Shown in pieces: positions 42,774 through 50,246 of a stretch of 64,000 bases of DNA. The stretch is from a virus. A program made the translations under genes and the position numbers. A model generated the notes under the pieces. The model was not told where the DNA came from and made no database searches. It saw nothing but the letters and a program-made list of their open reading frames with translations. Each line of letters begins with the position of its first letter. The first letter of the stretch is position 1. The stretch is from IMG/VR virus record IMGVR_UViG_3300044953_000102, positions 1 through 64,000 of that record; one strand, given 5' to 3'.

Positions 42774-43217
42774 ATGAAAAAGTATGACATGGGTAAATAC
42801 GTTCTATTAGCAGGTAATAATGCTACTGAAGTATTTGACCATTATGATGTTAAAGAGATGCATGGGTTAAATCGTAAAGATGCTCAAGCTGAAGAAGTGG
42901 ATAAGACTACTGGCAATGGAGTTTATATCTATGGACTTACTAACTATGATCCTTCAGATAAGAAACTTACCGCAAAAGATCCATACAAACCATTTCTATT
43001 TATTAACCTAGGAACATTCAAGAAGTATAGCCTTACAGAAAAAGCCACAGCTGTTATGCATGAAACCATGCACATGAGTATCTTGCTAAACAACTGGAAG
43101 ATTGCTGATAAGGAAGAAGAAGTTATTACCTTTGCTGAAGATGAGGCAAATAAGATCATTGAGAAATTAGGGTTTAGTTCTAAGGAACAACCTAAGAAAA
43201 ACTTCTTTAAAAAATAA
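42774..43217 (+). CDS. Small HEXXH zincin-like protein
   Basis: 147 residues. The motif MHETMHMSI (residues ~94-102) has the HExxH zinc signature, and EVITFAEDEANKIIEKLG supplies a possible third-ligand Glu/Asp helix. A minimal phage metallopeptidase or a catalytically dead relative; no signal peptide. Stop and next start overlap by one base. Confidence 0.8.
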   Translation: MKKYDMGKYVLLAGNNATEVFDHYDVKEMHGLNRKDAQAEEVDKTTGNGVYIYGLTNYDPSDKKLTAKDPYKPFLFINLGTFKKYSLTEKATAVMHETMHMSILLNNWKIADKEEEVITFAEDEANKIIEKLGFSSKEQPKKNFFKK

Positions 43218-43849
43218 TGGCATACATAGAACACAACTTCTTTCCTCTCAAGTTGTTTGTTAGAAATGAGTATATGTACCAAGGTACTAAAGGTCATGGA
43301 GAATTTACCCCGGGGGTAATTATATCTGTAAGATGTCTACCGGGACAAGCTGTATTGTTCCAGGTGCTGTTAGAGAATGGTGTACTTAGAGACAAGTTAC
43401 CAAGTCACGCTTTACTAACAAAACCAGAATTACCAGAACCCGATCTACCCTTTCATTACTTACAGATATGGAATTGTTTCTCTTACAACTTTACTCTTAT
43501 AAACTTATCTTATCTGTATAATACACCAGTAGAAGTATACATGAAGGATAAAAAGTTCTATCCGGGTAGTTACTATGCTACAATAAACTGGGGTAGTGGA
43601 GATATTAACACTGACATATCTTTAGCAGAAGATCCATTAGAGCATAAGAGTCATCACATTATATTACTTGATAATGGGCAGATAGCATTACAACCAAATA
43701 ATAGAATTAAGTGGTCTGAACCAAGCTTTGTAACTAAACCTTTTCCTGAAAGACCTGATTACTTAGTCAATAAAGATTACTATAACTGTGAAGGATTTGA
43801 TAAGTGGCATACAGAAGATTCAGAAAGAATGTTCTATGACAATGAATAA
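43217..43849 (+). CDS. Hypothetical protein of 210 residues
   Basis: Beta-rich, aromatic sequence with RCLPGQAVLFQVLLENGVLR, PFHYLQIWNCFSYNFTLINL and FYPGSYYATINWGSGDIN; it ends acidic. It may be a single-domain binding protein, of unknown family. Coupled to the HEXXH gene. Confidence 0.75.
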   Translation: MAYIEHNFFPLKLFVRNEYMYQGTKGHGEFTPGVIISVRCLPGQAVLFQVLLENGVLRDKLPSHALLTKPELPEPDLPFHYLQIWNCFSYNFTLINLSYLYNTPVEVYMKDKKFYPGSYYATINWGSGDINTDISLAEDPLEHKSHHIILLDNGQIALQPNNRIKWSEPSFVTKPFPERPDYLVNKDYYNCEGFDKWHTEDSERMFYDNE

Positions 43850-43885
43850 ATTTTTAACTTTTTAAGTTTAAATAAAAAATGTTTT

Positions 43886-43893
43886 TATATTTG
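43886..43893 (+). promoter_or_regulatory. TAnnTTTG promoter box
   Basis: TATATTTG in the gap after the 210-residue gene matches the Bacteroidota -7 box; the -33 TTTG is not clear. It would drive the following small genes. Confidence 0.45.
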
Positions 43894-43996
43894 CCTTATA
43901 TCAAATTTATGTGTTGTTTAAAAAGAGATGACATTAGCGCAAAAAAAGTTATAATTGCTTGTTGCAAAGAAAACAGGATCTAACCTAGAATTCCGT

Positions 43997-44230
43997 ATGA
44001 TATATGACGAATTAATTAAACAATTAAATATGGCAGAAAAATCAATAATGTTATCCATAGTAGAAACTGAACAGGGAATGGAGGTACACATAAATGAAAA
44101 AGCTTATGGTAATTTAGGCCTAGTTGGTTTGATAGAACAAATTAAGTTATCTTTACTATCTGACTCTGATATGAAATCAGAAAAAAGAGAAAAAATTTCT
44201 GAGTCAACTTCTCAGAGATACGATGCATAA
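43997..44230 (+). CDS. Small hypothetical protein of 77 residues
   Basis: ATG at 43997 gives MIYDELIKQLNMAEKSIMLS. Upstream in the same frame an ATG at 43928 starts MTLAQKKL and meets TAA, then coding-like residues (LVAKKTGSNLEFR) continue, so the gene could be longer with a stop in it or preceded by a leader peptide. Acidic, helix and strand mix; function unknown. Confidence 0.65.
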   Translation: MIYDELIKQLNMAEKSIMLSIVETEQGMEVHINEKAYGNLGLVGLIEQIKLSLLSDSDMKSEKREKISESTSQRYDA

Positions 44231-44247
44231 TAAATAAAACCAACAAC

Positions 44248-44526
44248 ATGAAAAGTCTAAGAAGTAAAAGAGTATTGTTAACAATGCCAGAATTAAAAAA
44301 ATCATCAGTTGAATTATCTGCTAAAGATGAAGAAACAATCATGCAAGAAACTATGAAAAAATGGTTAAAGCTTGAAGTCTTTGCCGTAGGAGATGAAGTT
44401 ACTGATATAAAAAAAGGAGATAAAGTCTATGTTCAAACATATGCTCTACAATCTGGGGAAAAAATTGAAATAGATGGCAGTATAAAACTTATGATTAATG
44501 ATACTGCTATTGCAATAATTTGGTAA
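44248..44526 (+). CDS. GroES-like co-chaperonin
   Basis: 92 residues. SKRVLLTMPELK at the N-terminus, then LEVFAVGDEVTDIKKGDKVY, EIEIDG and a C-terminal IKLMINDTAIAIIW. This is the Cpn10 order: RVL strand, VxxVG..V...K.GDKV, DG turn, and the final I.AII strand. The flexible loop that in GroES holds IVL is replaced by SSVELS. Phage co-chaperonins such as T4 gp31 help fold the capsid protein; that use is inferred. Confidence 0.65.
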   Translation: MKSLRSKRVLLTMPELKKSSVELSAKDEETIMQETMKKWLKLEVFAVGDEVTDIKKGDKVYVQTYALQSGEKIEIDGSIKLMINDTAIAIIW

Positions 44527-44527
44527 A

Positions 44528-44719
44528 ATGAAATTAATAATATTTATACTAGGACTATTTGTAATTGTAATTATGTTTTTTTTAGCAAAAGCATTAAATA
44601 AACCTATATACAATAAAATGCACAATGTTTGGCATGATGATCCTTATGGAAGAACTATTGCTGATTTTTGTATTATAATAGCAATAGTTACTGCTTTTAT
44701 TATTGGTATACTACTATAG
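44528..44719 (+). CDS. Small membrane protein of 63 residues
   Basis: Two hydrophobic segments: LIIFILGLFVIVIMFFLAKA near the start and FCIIIAIVTAFIIGILL at the end, with a loop containing MHNVWHDDPYG. Its role is unclear; it could be an antiholin or exclusion factor. One base after the GroES-like stop. Confidence 0.7.
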   Translation: MKLIIFILGLFVIVIMFFLAKALNKPIYNKMHNVWHDDPYGRTIADFCIIIAIVTAFIIGILL

Positions 44720-44760
44720 CCTGTATCTCTCTTCTCCAAGGTTAATACAAACCAGGCTAG

Positions 44761-44790
44761 TCCCCAGATTTTTTTCTGGGGATTTTTTGT
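44761..44790 (+). terminator. Strong intrinsic terminator
   Basis: TCCCCAG and CTGGGGA form a perfect 7-bp stem with a T-rich loop, then TTTTTTGTTTT. Confidence 0.95.
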
Positions 44791-44811
44791 TTTCTAAATT
44801 ATTTTTCGTAT

Positions 44812-44827
44812 ATTATAGTATATTTAT
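44812..44827 (+). promoter_or_regulatory. Late promoter-like element ATTATAGTATATTTAT
   Basis: Core TATAGTATAT recurs at 47558-47574 and 63278-63293, each just upstream of a rightward gene block and after a gap or terminator. It contains TATATTTA, near the TAnnTTTG box. Confidence 0.5.
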
Positions 44828-44842
44828 TAAATAACAACAACC

Positions 44843-45343
44843 ATGGACATTTTAAATTTTATATACCTTAAGACTAAAGAGTTAATTAAACCAACTATTA
44901 ATAATGTTAATGAAGATATTATTCCTTTAGGTGCATATCTAGGACCTGTTAAAAAAGGTGATAGTTATTTAACTTATGGTATGACAATTCAGAATTTTGC
45001 AAATGCAATTTCTGCATTCTTACCAGTTAACAATACTGGATTTGTTACTCAAACAGGTAGTTCTGGAAATCCAGTAACTTTAAATACTTTAAGTGGTATA
45101 ATTACTACTGTATCTTTGACTAATCTACCAAATACTTCTATTACTTTTCAGTTATTTAATAGTAATATTACAACAAACTCTGTTTTTTTAGCATCAATAA
45201 ATTATACAGATGCTGGCTTAACAGGTACACCAGTAGTTAGAACTGAAACAGGAAATGGTGTAACAAAAATTACAATAACAAATGTGGATCCAGCAATAAG
45301 TTTAAATAATGTTGCTAAAATTCACTTTACAATAATAAATTAA
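44843..45343 (+). CDS. Hypothetical beta-rich protein of 166 residues
   Basis: N-terminal helix (MDILNFIYLKTKELIKPTI), then TYGMTIQNFANAI and a Thr/Asn-rich all-beta C-terminal half (NNTGFVTQTGSSGNPVTLNT). Composition fits a virion or fibre-like minor protein. First gene after the terminator and late promoter-like site. Confidence 0.75.
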   Translation: MDILNFIYLKTKELIKPTINNVNEDIIPLGAYLGPVKKGDSYLTYGMTIQNFANAISAFLPVNNTGFVTQTGSSGNPVTLNTLSGIITTVSLTNLPNTSITFQLFNSNITTNSVFLASINYTDAGLTGTPVVRTETGNGVTKITITNVDPAISLNNVAKIHFTIIN

Positions 45344-45345
45344 TT

Positions 45346-45690
45346 ATGTCAATAGGAAATTTAAAAGATTACGGAAATAAGGGAAATAATTTTCCTTGGC
45401 AATTAAAAGTACTTGAAGGACTTCAAAGTATTTATAATGCTTTAACTGGTTCTGCAACTGGTCAAGTAAGAACTGCAAATATTCTTAATACATCTGGAGC
45501 AGGATCAATTCCAGCAGGAGCATATAGTTTTTCAGTTGCTAATGTTGGTGCTGCTAGTGGAACTTTTTTAGGGCAAACTATTCCTGCAGGTGCAACAGTT
45601 AATTTTGATGCTGGAGCTATGAGTAATACTTTTTTAGGAGCAGCATACAATGCAACTGGTACAACATTTCTAATAACTTGGGTATCTTAA
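45346..45690 (+). CDS. Small virion-like protein of 114 residues
   Basis: GNKGNNFPWQLKVLEGLQSI in the N-terminal third is a motif I remember from small structural-block proteins of Bacteroidota phages. The C-terminal part is low-charge beta sequence (GAYSFSVANVGAASG). Function unknown. Confidence 0.75.
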   Translation: MSIGNLKDYGNKGNNFPWQLKVLEGLQSIYNALTGSATGQVRTANILNTSGAGSIPAGAYSFSVANVGAASGTFLGQTIPAGATVNFDAGAMSNTFLGAAYNATGTTFLITWVS

Positions 45691-45736
45691 TACAATGCCA
45701 ACTTCAATTGATCAGTAATGTATAAAGTTAATTAAT

Positions 45737-46225
45737 ATGAAAAAGTTATATATAGTTAGTTTAGTATTAGTATTTATTACTTCTTGTTCATTAGAAAAAA
45801 AGCTTGCAAAATATTGTCCTTTGTGTACCCAAAAGGATAGTACAGTAACAGTTATACAGTACAGAGATACCACAATAGAGATCCCAGGAGAAACTGTATT
45901 TATAGAAGATACATTATTCTGTGATTCTCTTGGTAATGTATATGCTTCTAGACTATCTGAAAAAGATGGAACAATACTTAAACTTCAAGCTAGAATAAAA
46001 GACAATAAATACAAAGTAATTGCTAAGACAGATACTATTTATAAACTTGTACCCGGTAATACTATTTACAAAACACAAGTAGTAACTAAAACAATAAAAC
46101 CTGAAAAAATAAAATATATCCCTGGTTGGATTAATTTCTTAGCATGGTTAGGCGGTATATGGCTAATAATTATTATAATATATACTATATATCGTTTTAT
46201 TAAATCTCAAATACCTACAATATGA
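45737..46225 (+). CDS. Spanin-like lipoprotein with C-terminal membrane anchor
   Basis: 162 residues. MKKLYIVSLVLVFITSC carries a lipobox with cleavage before Cys 17, and the end has a membrane segment (WINFLAWLGGIWLIIIIIYT). Between them lies a beta-rich stretch. A lipoprotein with a C-terminal inner-membrane segment is the design of a unimolecular spanin, which links and fuses the two membranes in lysis. It sits directly before holin and endolysin. Confidence 0.75.
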   Translation: MKKLYIVSLVLVFITSCSLEKKLAKYCPLCTQKDSTVTVIQYRDTTIEIPGETVFIEDTLFCDSLGNVYASRLSEKDGTILKLQARIKDNKYKVIAKTDTIYKLVPGNTIYKTQVVTKTIKPEKIKYIPGWINFLAWLGGIWLIIIIIYTIYRFIKSQIPTI

Positions 46226-46713
46226 AAACACAATTAACAATACTAGCAACGACGATACAGAATAAGTGGCCTCTGTACCTATCAATGATGAGTGCATTCT
46301 TCATGCCTATCACGGGGCTTATGTTTATGATTGGATTTTCTATAGCTGTGGATACTATTACAGGAGTTTGGAAGGCACGTAAACTCAAACAACCTATTAC
46401 ATCATCTAGACTATCTGCTGTCATTAGTAAGATGTTACTATATGAATTTACTGTTATATTATTCTATTTAATTGATTATTTTATCCTCAATGATATTGTT
46501 CTTATTTTTTTCAGTATACCTTTAATGCTAACTAAGATGTTGGCATTGGTCCTAGTATCCATTGAAGTGGTGAGTATCAATGAAAATTACAAGGCGGTGA
46601 AGGGAATAGACCTGTGGGTAAGTGCTAAGAATTTAATATCACGAGCAAAAGAATTGAAAAAAGATGCAGATGAAATTAGATCTAACGAAAATAGTTCAGG
46701 AGAGACTAGATAA
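46222..46713 (+). CDS. Holin
   Basis: 163 residues with hydrophobic segments around residues 20-45, 75-95 and 97-118, and a conserved TGVWKARK loop typical of the phage_holin_4/Toxin-secretion holin family; charged C-terminal tail (ISRAKELKKDADEI). Overlaps the spanin stop (ATGA) and the amidase start by 50 bases, a lysis cassette. Confidence 0.85.
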   Translation: MKTQLTILATTIQNKWPLYLSMMSAFFMPITGLMFMIGFSIAVDTITGVWKARKLKQPITSSRLSAVISKMLLYEFTVILFYLIDYFILNDIVLIFFSIPLMLTKMLALVLVSIEVVSINENYKAVKGIDLWVSAKNLISRAKELKKDADEIRSNENSSGETR

Positions 46714-47317
46714 TAACCAGTATTTCCATGAAGATTTTGATAAAAAACAGATATATCTTCACCATACAGCAGGTAATGGTAATGCTGTGGGGGTGGCTAA
46801 GTTCTGGAATAGCAATGATACAAGAATAGCTACTGCCTTTGTCATTGGAAACAATGGTACAATAGTACAATGTTTTAGTTCCAAGCACTGGGCCTATCAC
46901 CTTGGCATTGATAGTCAAGACTTTCAAATGCATGGCCTCCGGTATCAGAACCTCAACAAACTTAGTGTTGGCATTGAGGTGTGCAACTGGGGCCCACTTA
47001 AGCAGATCAATGGTAAGTACCTCAACTATGTTAAGGGTGTGGTAGTTCCTTCGGAGGTAACTATCCTGGAAAAGCCATTCAAAGGTCATGTTCTATGGCA
47101 TAAATACACGGATCAGCAGATAGAAAGCACTCGGCAGTTACTTGTGTATCTATGTGAGACATACAACATACCCAAGGCATACCGTAAAGAGATATGGGCC
47201 ATTGATAAGGAAGCCTTCAAGGGTACACCTGGCATTTACACCCACAATTCAGTGAGGAAGGATAAGAGTGATATCTACCCATGCCCTCGAATGTTAGCAA
47301 TGTTACAGAACCTATAA
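46664..47317 (+). CDS. N-acetylmuramoyl-L-alanine amidase (endolysin)
   Basis: 217 residues, Amidase_2/PGRP fold. Zinc ligands visible in IYLHHTAGNGNA (His) and HVLWHKYTDQQI plus C-terminal catalytic region; SKHWAYHLGID is the typical second His region. It cuts the glycan-peptide bond of peptidoglycan for lysis. Start at 46664 or ATG two codons later. It uses more G+C-rich codons than neighbours, hinting at a separate origin. No signal peptide, so it depends on the holin. Confidence 0.93.
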   Translation: MQMKLDLTKIVQERLDNNQYFHEDFDKKQIYLHHTAGNGNAVGVAKFWNSNDTRIATAFVIGNNGTIVQCFSSKHWAYHLGIDSQDFQMHGLRYQNLNKLSVGIEVCNWGPLKQINGKYLNYVKGVVVPSEVTILEKPFKGHVLWHKYTDQQIESTRQLLVYLCETYNIPKAYRKEIWAIDKEAFKGTPGIYTHNSVRKDKSDIYPCPRMLAMLQNL

Positions 47318-47318
47318 T

Positions 47319-47477
47319 ATGAAATTTAGAAACTCTTGGAAATCATCCACAAAACAATGGGATAAAATAATGATAAGAATAAGAATTTCTTCATTAGATA
47401 TCTTTTCATTTGAAATAGATATCTCCAGAAACTTTTATTTATTATCAATATTAAACTTCACAATTAAAAATAGATAA
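47319..47477 (+). CDS. Small hypothetical protein of 52 residues
   Basis: Begins MKFRNSWKSSTKQWDKIMIR and has ISSLDIFSFEIDISRNFYLL, a hydrophobic-polar alternation seen in a small phage family I recall only vaguely. Start is 1 base after the amidase stop. Confidence 0.5.
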   Translation: MKFRNSWKSSTKQWDKIMIRIRISSLDIFSFEIDISRNFYLLSILNFTIKNR

Positions 47478-47504
47478 TACTTTATCTTCTCTATATAAAG
47501 TAAT

Positions 47505-47535
47505 CTAGGTATATAGTATACCTGGATTTTTTTTG
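47505..47535 (+). terminator. Terminator after the lysis block
   Basis: AGGTATA TAG TATACCT, 7-bp stem, followed by GGATTTTTTTTG. Confidence 0.75.
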
Positions 47536-47557
47536 TTTAAATCTTTTCTATTTAAAC

Positions 47558-47574
47558 TTTTATAGTATATTTGT
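47558..47574 (+). promoter_or_regulatory. Late promoter-like element with TATATTTG box
   Basis: TTTATAGTATATTTGT contains both the recurring TATAGTATAT core and a full TAnnTTTG box, 22 bases upstream of the next ATG. Confidence 0.55.
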
Positions 47575-47595
47575 GTAAACTTTAATTAATATATC

Positions 47596-47898
47596 ATGGA
47601 AAACCAACAAATGAATGAGGAGTTAACTCCTGAGCAATTAGAAGCAAGAAGAGATGAAATGAAACAATTTTATGAAAATTCTCTTCCCTATCTTGAAGCA
47701 CAAGCAAAGTATGAAAAATTACTTACTGAGGTTGAAGAAGCAAGATATAAAAGAGCAACAATGCAACTTCAGTATGCATCAATGATGGCTGCTACACAAC
47801 CACCAATGGAAGATGAAGAAGAAGATTTTCCAACACAAACACCACCAAAACCTGTAGCACAAGCACCAGCTAGAGGTAAAAAATTAAAAAGAGGTTAA
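47596..47898 (+). CDS. Hypothetical protein of 100 residues, first gene of the packaging block
   Basis: Helical N-terminal two thirds (LEARRDEMKQFYENSLPYLE) and an acidic then basic tail (DEEEDFPTQTPPKP ... RGKKLKRG). Shares its stop with the next start. Known to me as a recurring hypothetical upstream of the IHF-like gene. Confidence 0.75.
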   Translation: MENQQMNEELTPEQLEARRDEMKQFYENSLPYLEAQAKYEKLLTEVEEARYKRATMQLQYASMMAATQPPMEDEEEDFPTQTPPKPVAQAPARGKKLKRG

Positions 47899-48278
47899 TG
47901 GCACTTGTTAATCAAGTTCAGAAAAGGGTTAGAATGCCCAAATGGGATATTGTAAAGTTTCAGATTTTAACTCATTGTTATATTAACCGTATAGCAATGA
48001 GTGAATCTGATCTTGACTGTCTTACTTTACTTAGTTTCAATCAACCAATTGAACTTAGTAATTTTTGTCTTGATGCATCTTCTGAAGAAGATTGGATTTT
48101 TAAATCACCTCAAACTGTTAGAAATAGTGTAAATAAAGCTGAGAAAAATGGACTTGTGATTAAGGATGCAAGTAACAAAAAAGTAATTATGCTTAATCCA
48201 AATATTAAAGTTCAAACAGAAGGAACTATACTATTAGACTATAAATTTTTAGGAAATGATACCGAAGAAAGCAAGTAG
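47898..48278 (+). CDS. Conserved winged-helix-like protein of 126 residues
   Basis: Contains WDIVKFQILTHCYINRIAMS and KSPQTVRNSVNKAEKNGLVI, which look like the recognition helix and wing of a winged HTH; VIKDASNKKVIMLNPNIKV follows. A small DNA-binding protein before terminase genes could help choose the packaging site. Overlaps the IHF/HU-like gene by 23 bases. Confidence 0.75.
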   Translation: MALVNQVQKRVRMPKWDIVKFQILTHCYINRIAMSESDLDCLTLLSFNQPIELSNFCLDASSEEDWIFKSPQTVRNSVNKAEKNGLVIKDASNKKVIMLNPNIKVQTEGTILLDYKFLGNDTEESK

Positions 48279-48666
48279 TCTATATAAAGAAATAACAAAA
48301 GAGTTTGAAGTCTCTAAAGATTTAGTTGAAACTTTAGTAGAGAATTATTATGAAACATTAAGAAAAAAACTAAGTAGTTTAAGTGATTTAAGAATAAATG
48401 TAGATGGCTTAGGTCACTTTGTTATTAAAATTCAAAAAGTAAAGAAAGCAATACCTCATTATGAAAAAGTTTTAAAAAATCATGACACATCAACTTTTGG
48501 TGCTTATCATAATAAAAAGAATGTTGAGGAAAAATTAGAACTTTTAACAGAAATTCATAAAAAGGCAGAACAAGAATTATTAAAACGAAAAACTTTTAAA
48601 GATGAAAAATACTCTAAAATTAATTTGGCAAAACCGGAAACAGATCCTGGAAGGGATAACCAATAG
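48256..48666 (+). CDS. IHF/HU-like DNA-binding protein
   Basis: 136 residues. The first ~80 follow the HU/IHF plan: two helices (SLYKEITKEFEVSKDLVETL, ENYYETLRKKLSS), then DLRINVDGLGHFVIKIQKVK, the GxFxxxxxK strand segment. A helical basic tail extends beyond. IHF-like proteins bend DNA and are a marker gene in crAss-like phages next to packaging genes. Confidence 0.8.
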   Translation: MIPKKASSLYKEITKEFEVSKDLVETLVENYYETLRKKLSSLSDLRINVDGLGHFVIKIQKVKKAIPHYEKVLKNHDTSTFGAYHNKKNVEEKLELLTEIHKKAEQELLKRKTFKDEKYSKINLAKPETDPGRDNQ

Positions 48667-48904
48667 TATAATTAGAGATGAGACCGTAGAAGAAATAGCT
48701 AGACTAAGATATTCTATTTGTGATGAATGTGAACATATAGATTTAAAAGGTAAAGACTGTGCTATGAAAGGTACTCAACCTTGTTGTGCAGAATGTGGAT
48801 GTTCACTAAATTTTAAAACTAGATCTCTTGCCTCTGAGTGTCCCCTTGGTAAATGGGATGCAATTGCTACGGTAGAAGAAGAAGATAAATTAGAGGAGTT
48901 ATGA
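48602..48904 (+). CDS. Zinc-ribbon protein of 100 residues
   Basis: After a helical N-terminus (MKNTLKLIWQNRKQILEGI) it has CDECEHI, CAMKG, CCAECGCSLNFKTR and CPLGKW, enough Cys for two zinc sites. It overlaps the IHF-like gene by 65 bases. The N-terminus is conserved in the family I recall, so the long overlap looks real. Function unknown, probably nucleic acid binding. Confidence 0.78.
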   Translation: MKNTLKLIWQNRKQILEGITNSIIRDETVEEIARLRYSICDECEHIDLKGKDCAMKGTQPCCAECGCSLNFKTRSLASECPLGKWDAIATVEEEDKLEEL

Positions 48905-49731
48905 TTGTATTTAATGCAGATGATCATAGTTACAGAAGTCTTGATGACAGTAACATTGATTGGATAAGTGTTACTACACTAGTCTCTCATTTTAAAAAAC
49001 CTTTTGATGCTAAGAAAATAGCAGAAAAAGTAAGTAAAAAGAAAAATTCTAAATGGCATGGTATTGAGCCAAAATTGATTCAACAGATTTGGAATAATGA
49101 ATCTGAAAGATCACTAACACTTGGAACATGGTATCATAATCAAAGGGAAGCTGACTTATGTTCATTTGCATCTATGGAAAGAGAAGGTGTTACAGTACCT
49201 GTATTTAAACCATCAGAAGTTCAAAATGGTATTAAAGTTGCTCCTTCACAAAAATTAGAACCAGGCGTGTATCCAGAACATATGGTCTATTTAAGATCAG
49301 CAGGTATCTGTGGACAATCAGATTTAGTTGAAGTAGTCAATGGTAAAGTAAATATCATTGACTATAAGACTAATAAAAAGATTGATACTGAATCTTATGT
49401 TGACTGGGAAGGTAAATCTGAAAAAATGAATCCACCTTTAGATTCACTTGATGATTGTAATTTTTACCACTATGCATTACAGCTTAGTATATATATGTAT
49501 ATTATACTGAAGCACAATCCTAAATTAAAACCTGGAAGAATATTTATTCATCATATAGTTTTTGAAATAGAGAAAGAGGATGAGTGGGGATATCCGGTAA
49601 ATAAAACAGATGAGAATGGTGAGCCTATAGTAAAAGAAGTTAAGCCAATTTCAATACCTTACCTTGTGGATGAAGTACTTGCAATTTTTCATTATCTTCA
49701 TAATAACAAGAATAAAATTAAAAAGAAATGA
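48901..49731 (+). CDS. PD-(D/E)XK nuclease near terminase
   Basis: 276 residues. YRSLDDSNIDWISVTTLVSH and LGTWYHNQREAD at the start, SAGICGQSDLVEV (catalytic Asp), NIIDYKTNKK (DxK) and YHYALQLSIYMY helix. The pattern matches Cas4/RecB-like phage nucleases. Its place between the Zn-ribbon and terminase genes suggests a packaging or end-processing role. Not the same gene family member as the one at 15143. Confidence 0.88.
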   Translation: MIVFNADDHSYRSLDDSNIDWISVTTLVSHFKKPFDAKKIAEKVSKKKNSKWHGIEPKLIQQIWNNESERSLTLGTWYHNQREADLCSFASMEREGVTVPVFKPSEVQNGIKVAPSQKLEPGVYPEHMVYLRSAGICGQSDLVEVVNGKVNIIDYKTNKKIDTESYVDWEGKSEKMNPPLDSLDDCNFYHYALQLSIYMYIILKHNPKLKPGRIFIHHIVFEIEKEDEWGYPVNKTDENGEPIVKEVKPISIPYLVDEVLAIFHYLHNNKNKIKKK

Positions 49732-50246
49732 TACTAACTAAACTATTTGATGTTCAGAATGGTGTTGTAATTCCAACAGAACATTGCTATACATTGAGAG
49801 CATTAAAAGATGTTATGGATGAATATCCTGAAGACTATCTTAAAATATATATGTATTTGTTTTATATGTGCTGCCCTAATCCGGATTTAAATCCTTTTTT
49901 CTTTACACCAGATATGGAAAAAGAGAATATGATTATGGATCAGATTGGAGCAGAGTTTTCTACTGAAGATGAAACAGTATTTAGAGCATTACAGTTTTGT
50001 CAGAAAATGTATGAAACACCTACATCTAGAGCATACAAAGGTATTGCAACTATGTTGGATAGATTGGGTAGATATATGGAAACTACACCTATTACACACG
50101 GTCGTGATGGTAATATGAACTCTCTTATTGCAGCAGCTAAAAACTATGAAGCAATAAGACAATCTTTTAAAGGTGCATATAAAGATTTACAGGAAGAACA
50201 ATCTAGTAGAGTAAGAGGTGGACAAGGATTAGCATATGATATGTAA
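49728..50246 (+). CDS. Hypothetical protein before terminase, possible small terminase
   Basis: 172 residues, helical. LRALKDVMDEYPEDYLKIYM and RGGQGLAYDM at the end. Coupled to the terminase large subunit gene by a shared base and by position where a small subunit would be expected; no HTH motif is evident, so the role is unproven. Confidence 0.75.
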   Translation: MILTKLFDVQNGVVIPTEHCYTLRALKDVMDEYPEDYLKIYMYLFYMCCPNPDLNPFFFTPDMEKENMIMDQIGAEFSTEDETVFRALQFCQKMYETPTSRAYKGIATMLDRLGRYMETTPITHGRDGNMNSLIAAAKNYEAIRQSFKGAYKDLQEEQSSRVRGGQGLAYDM

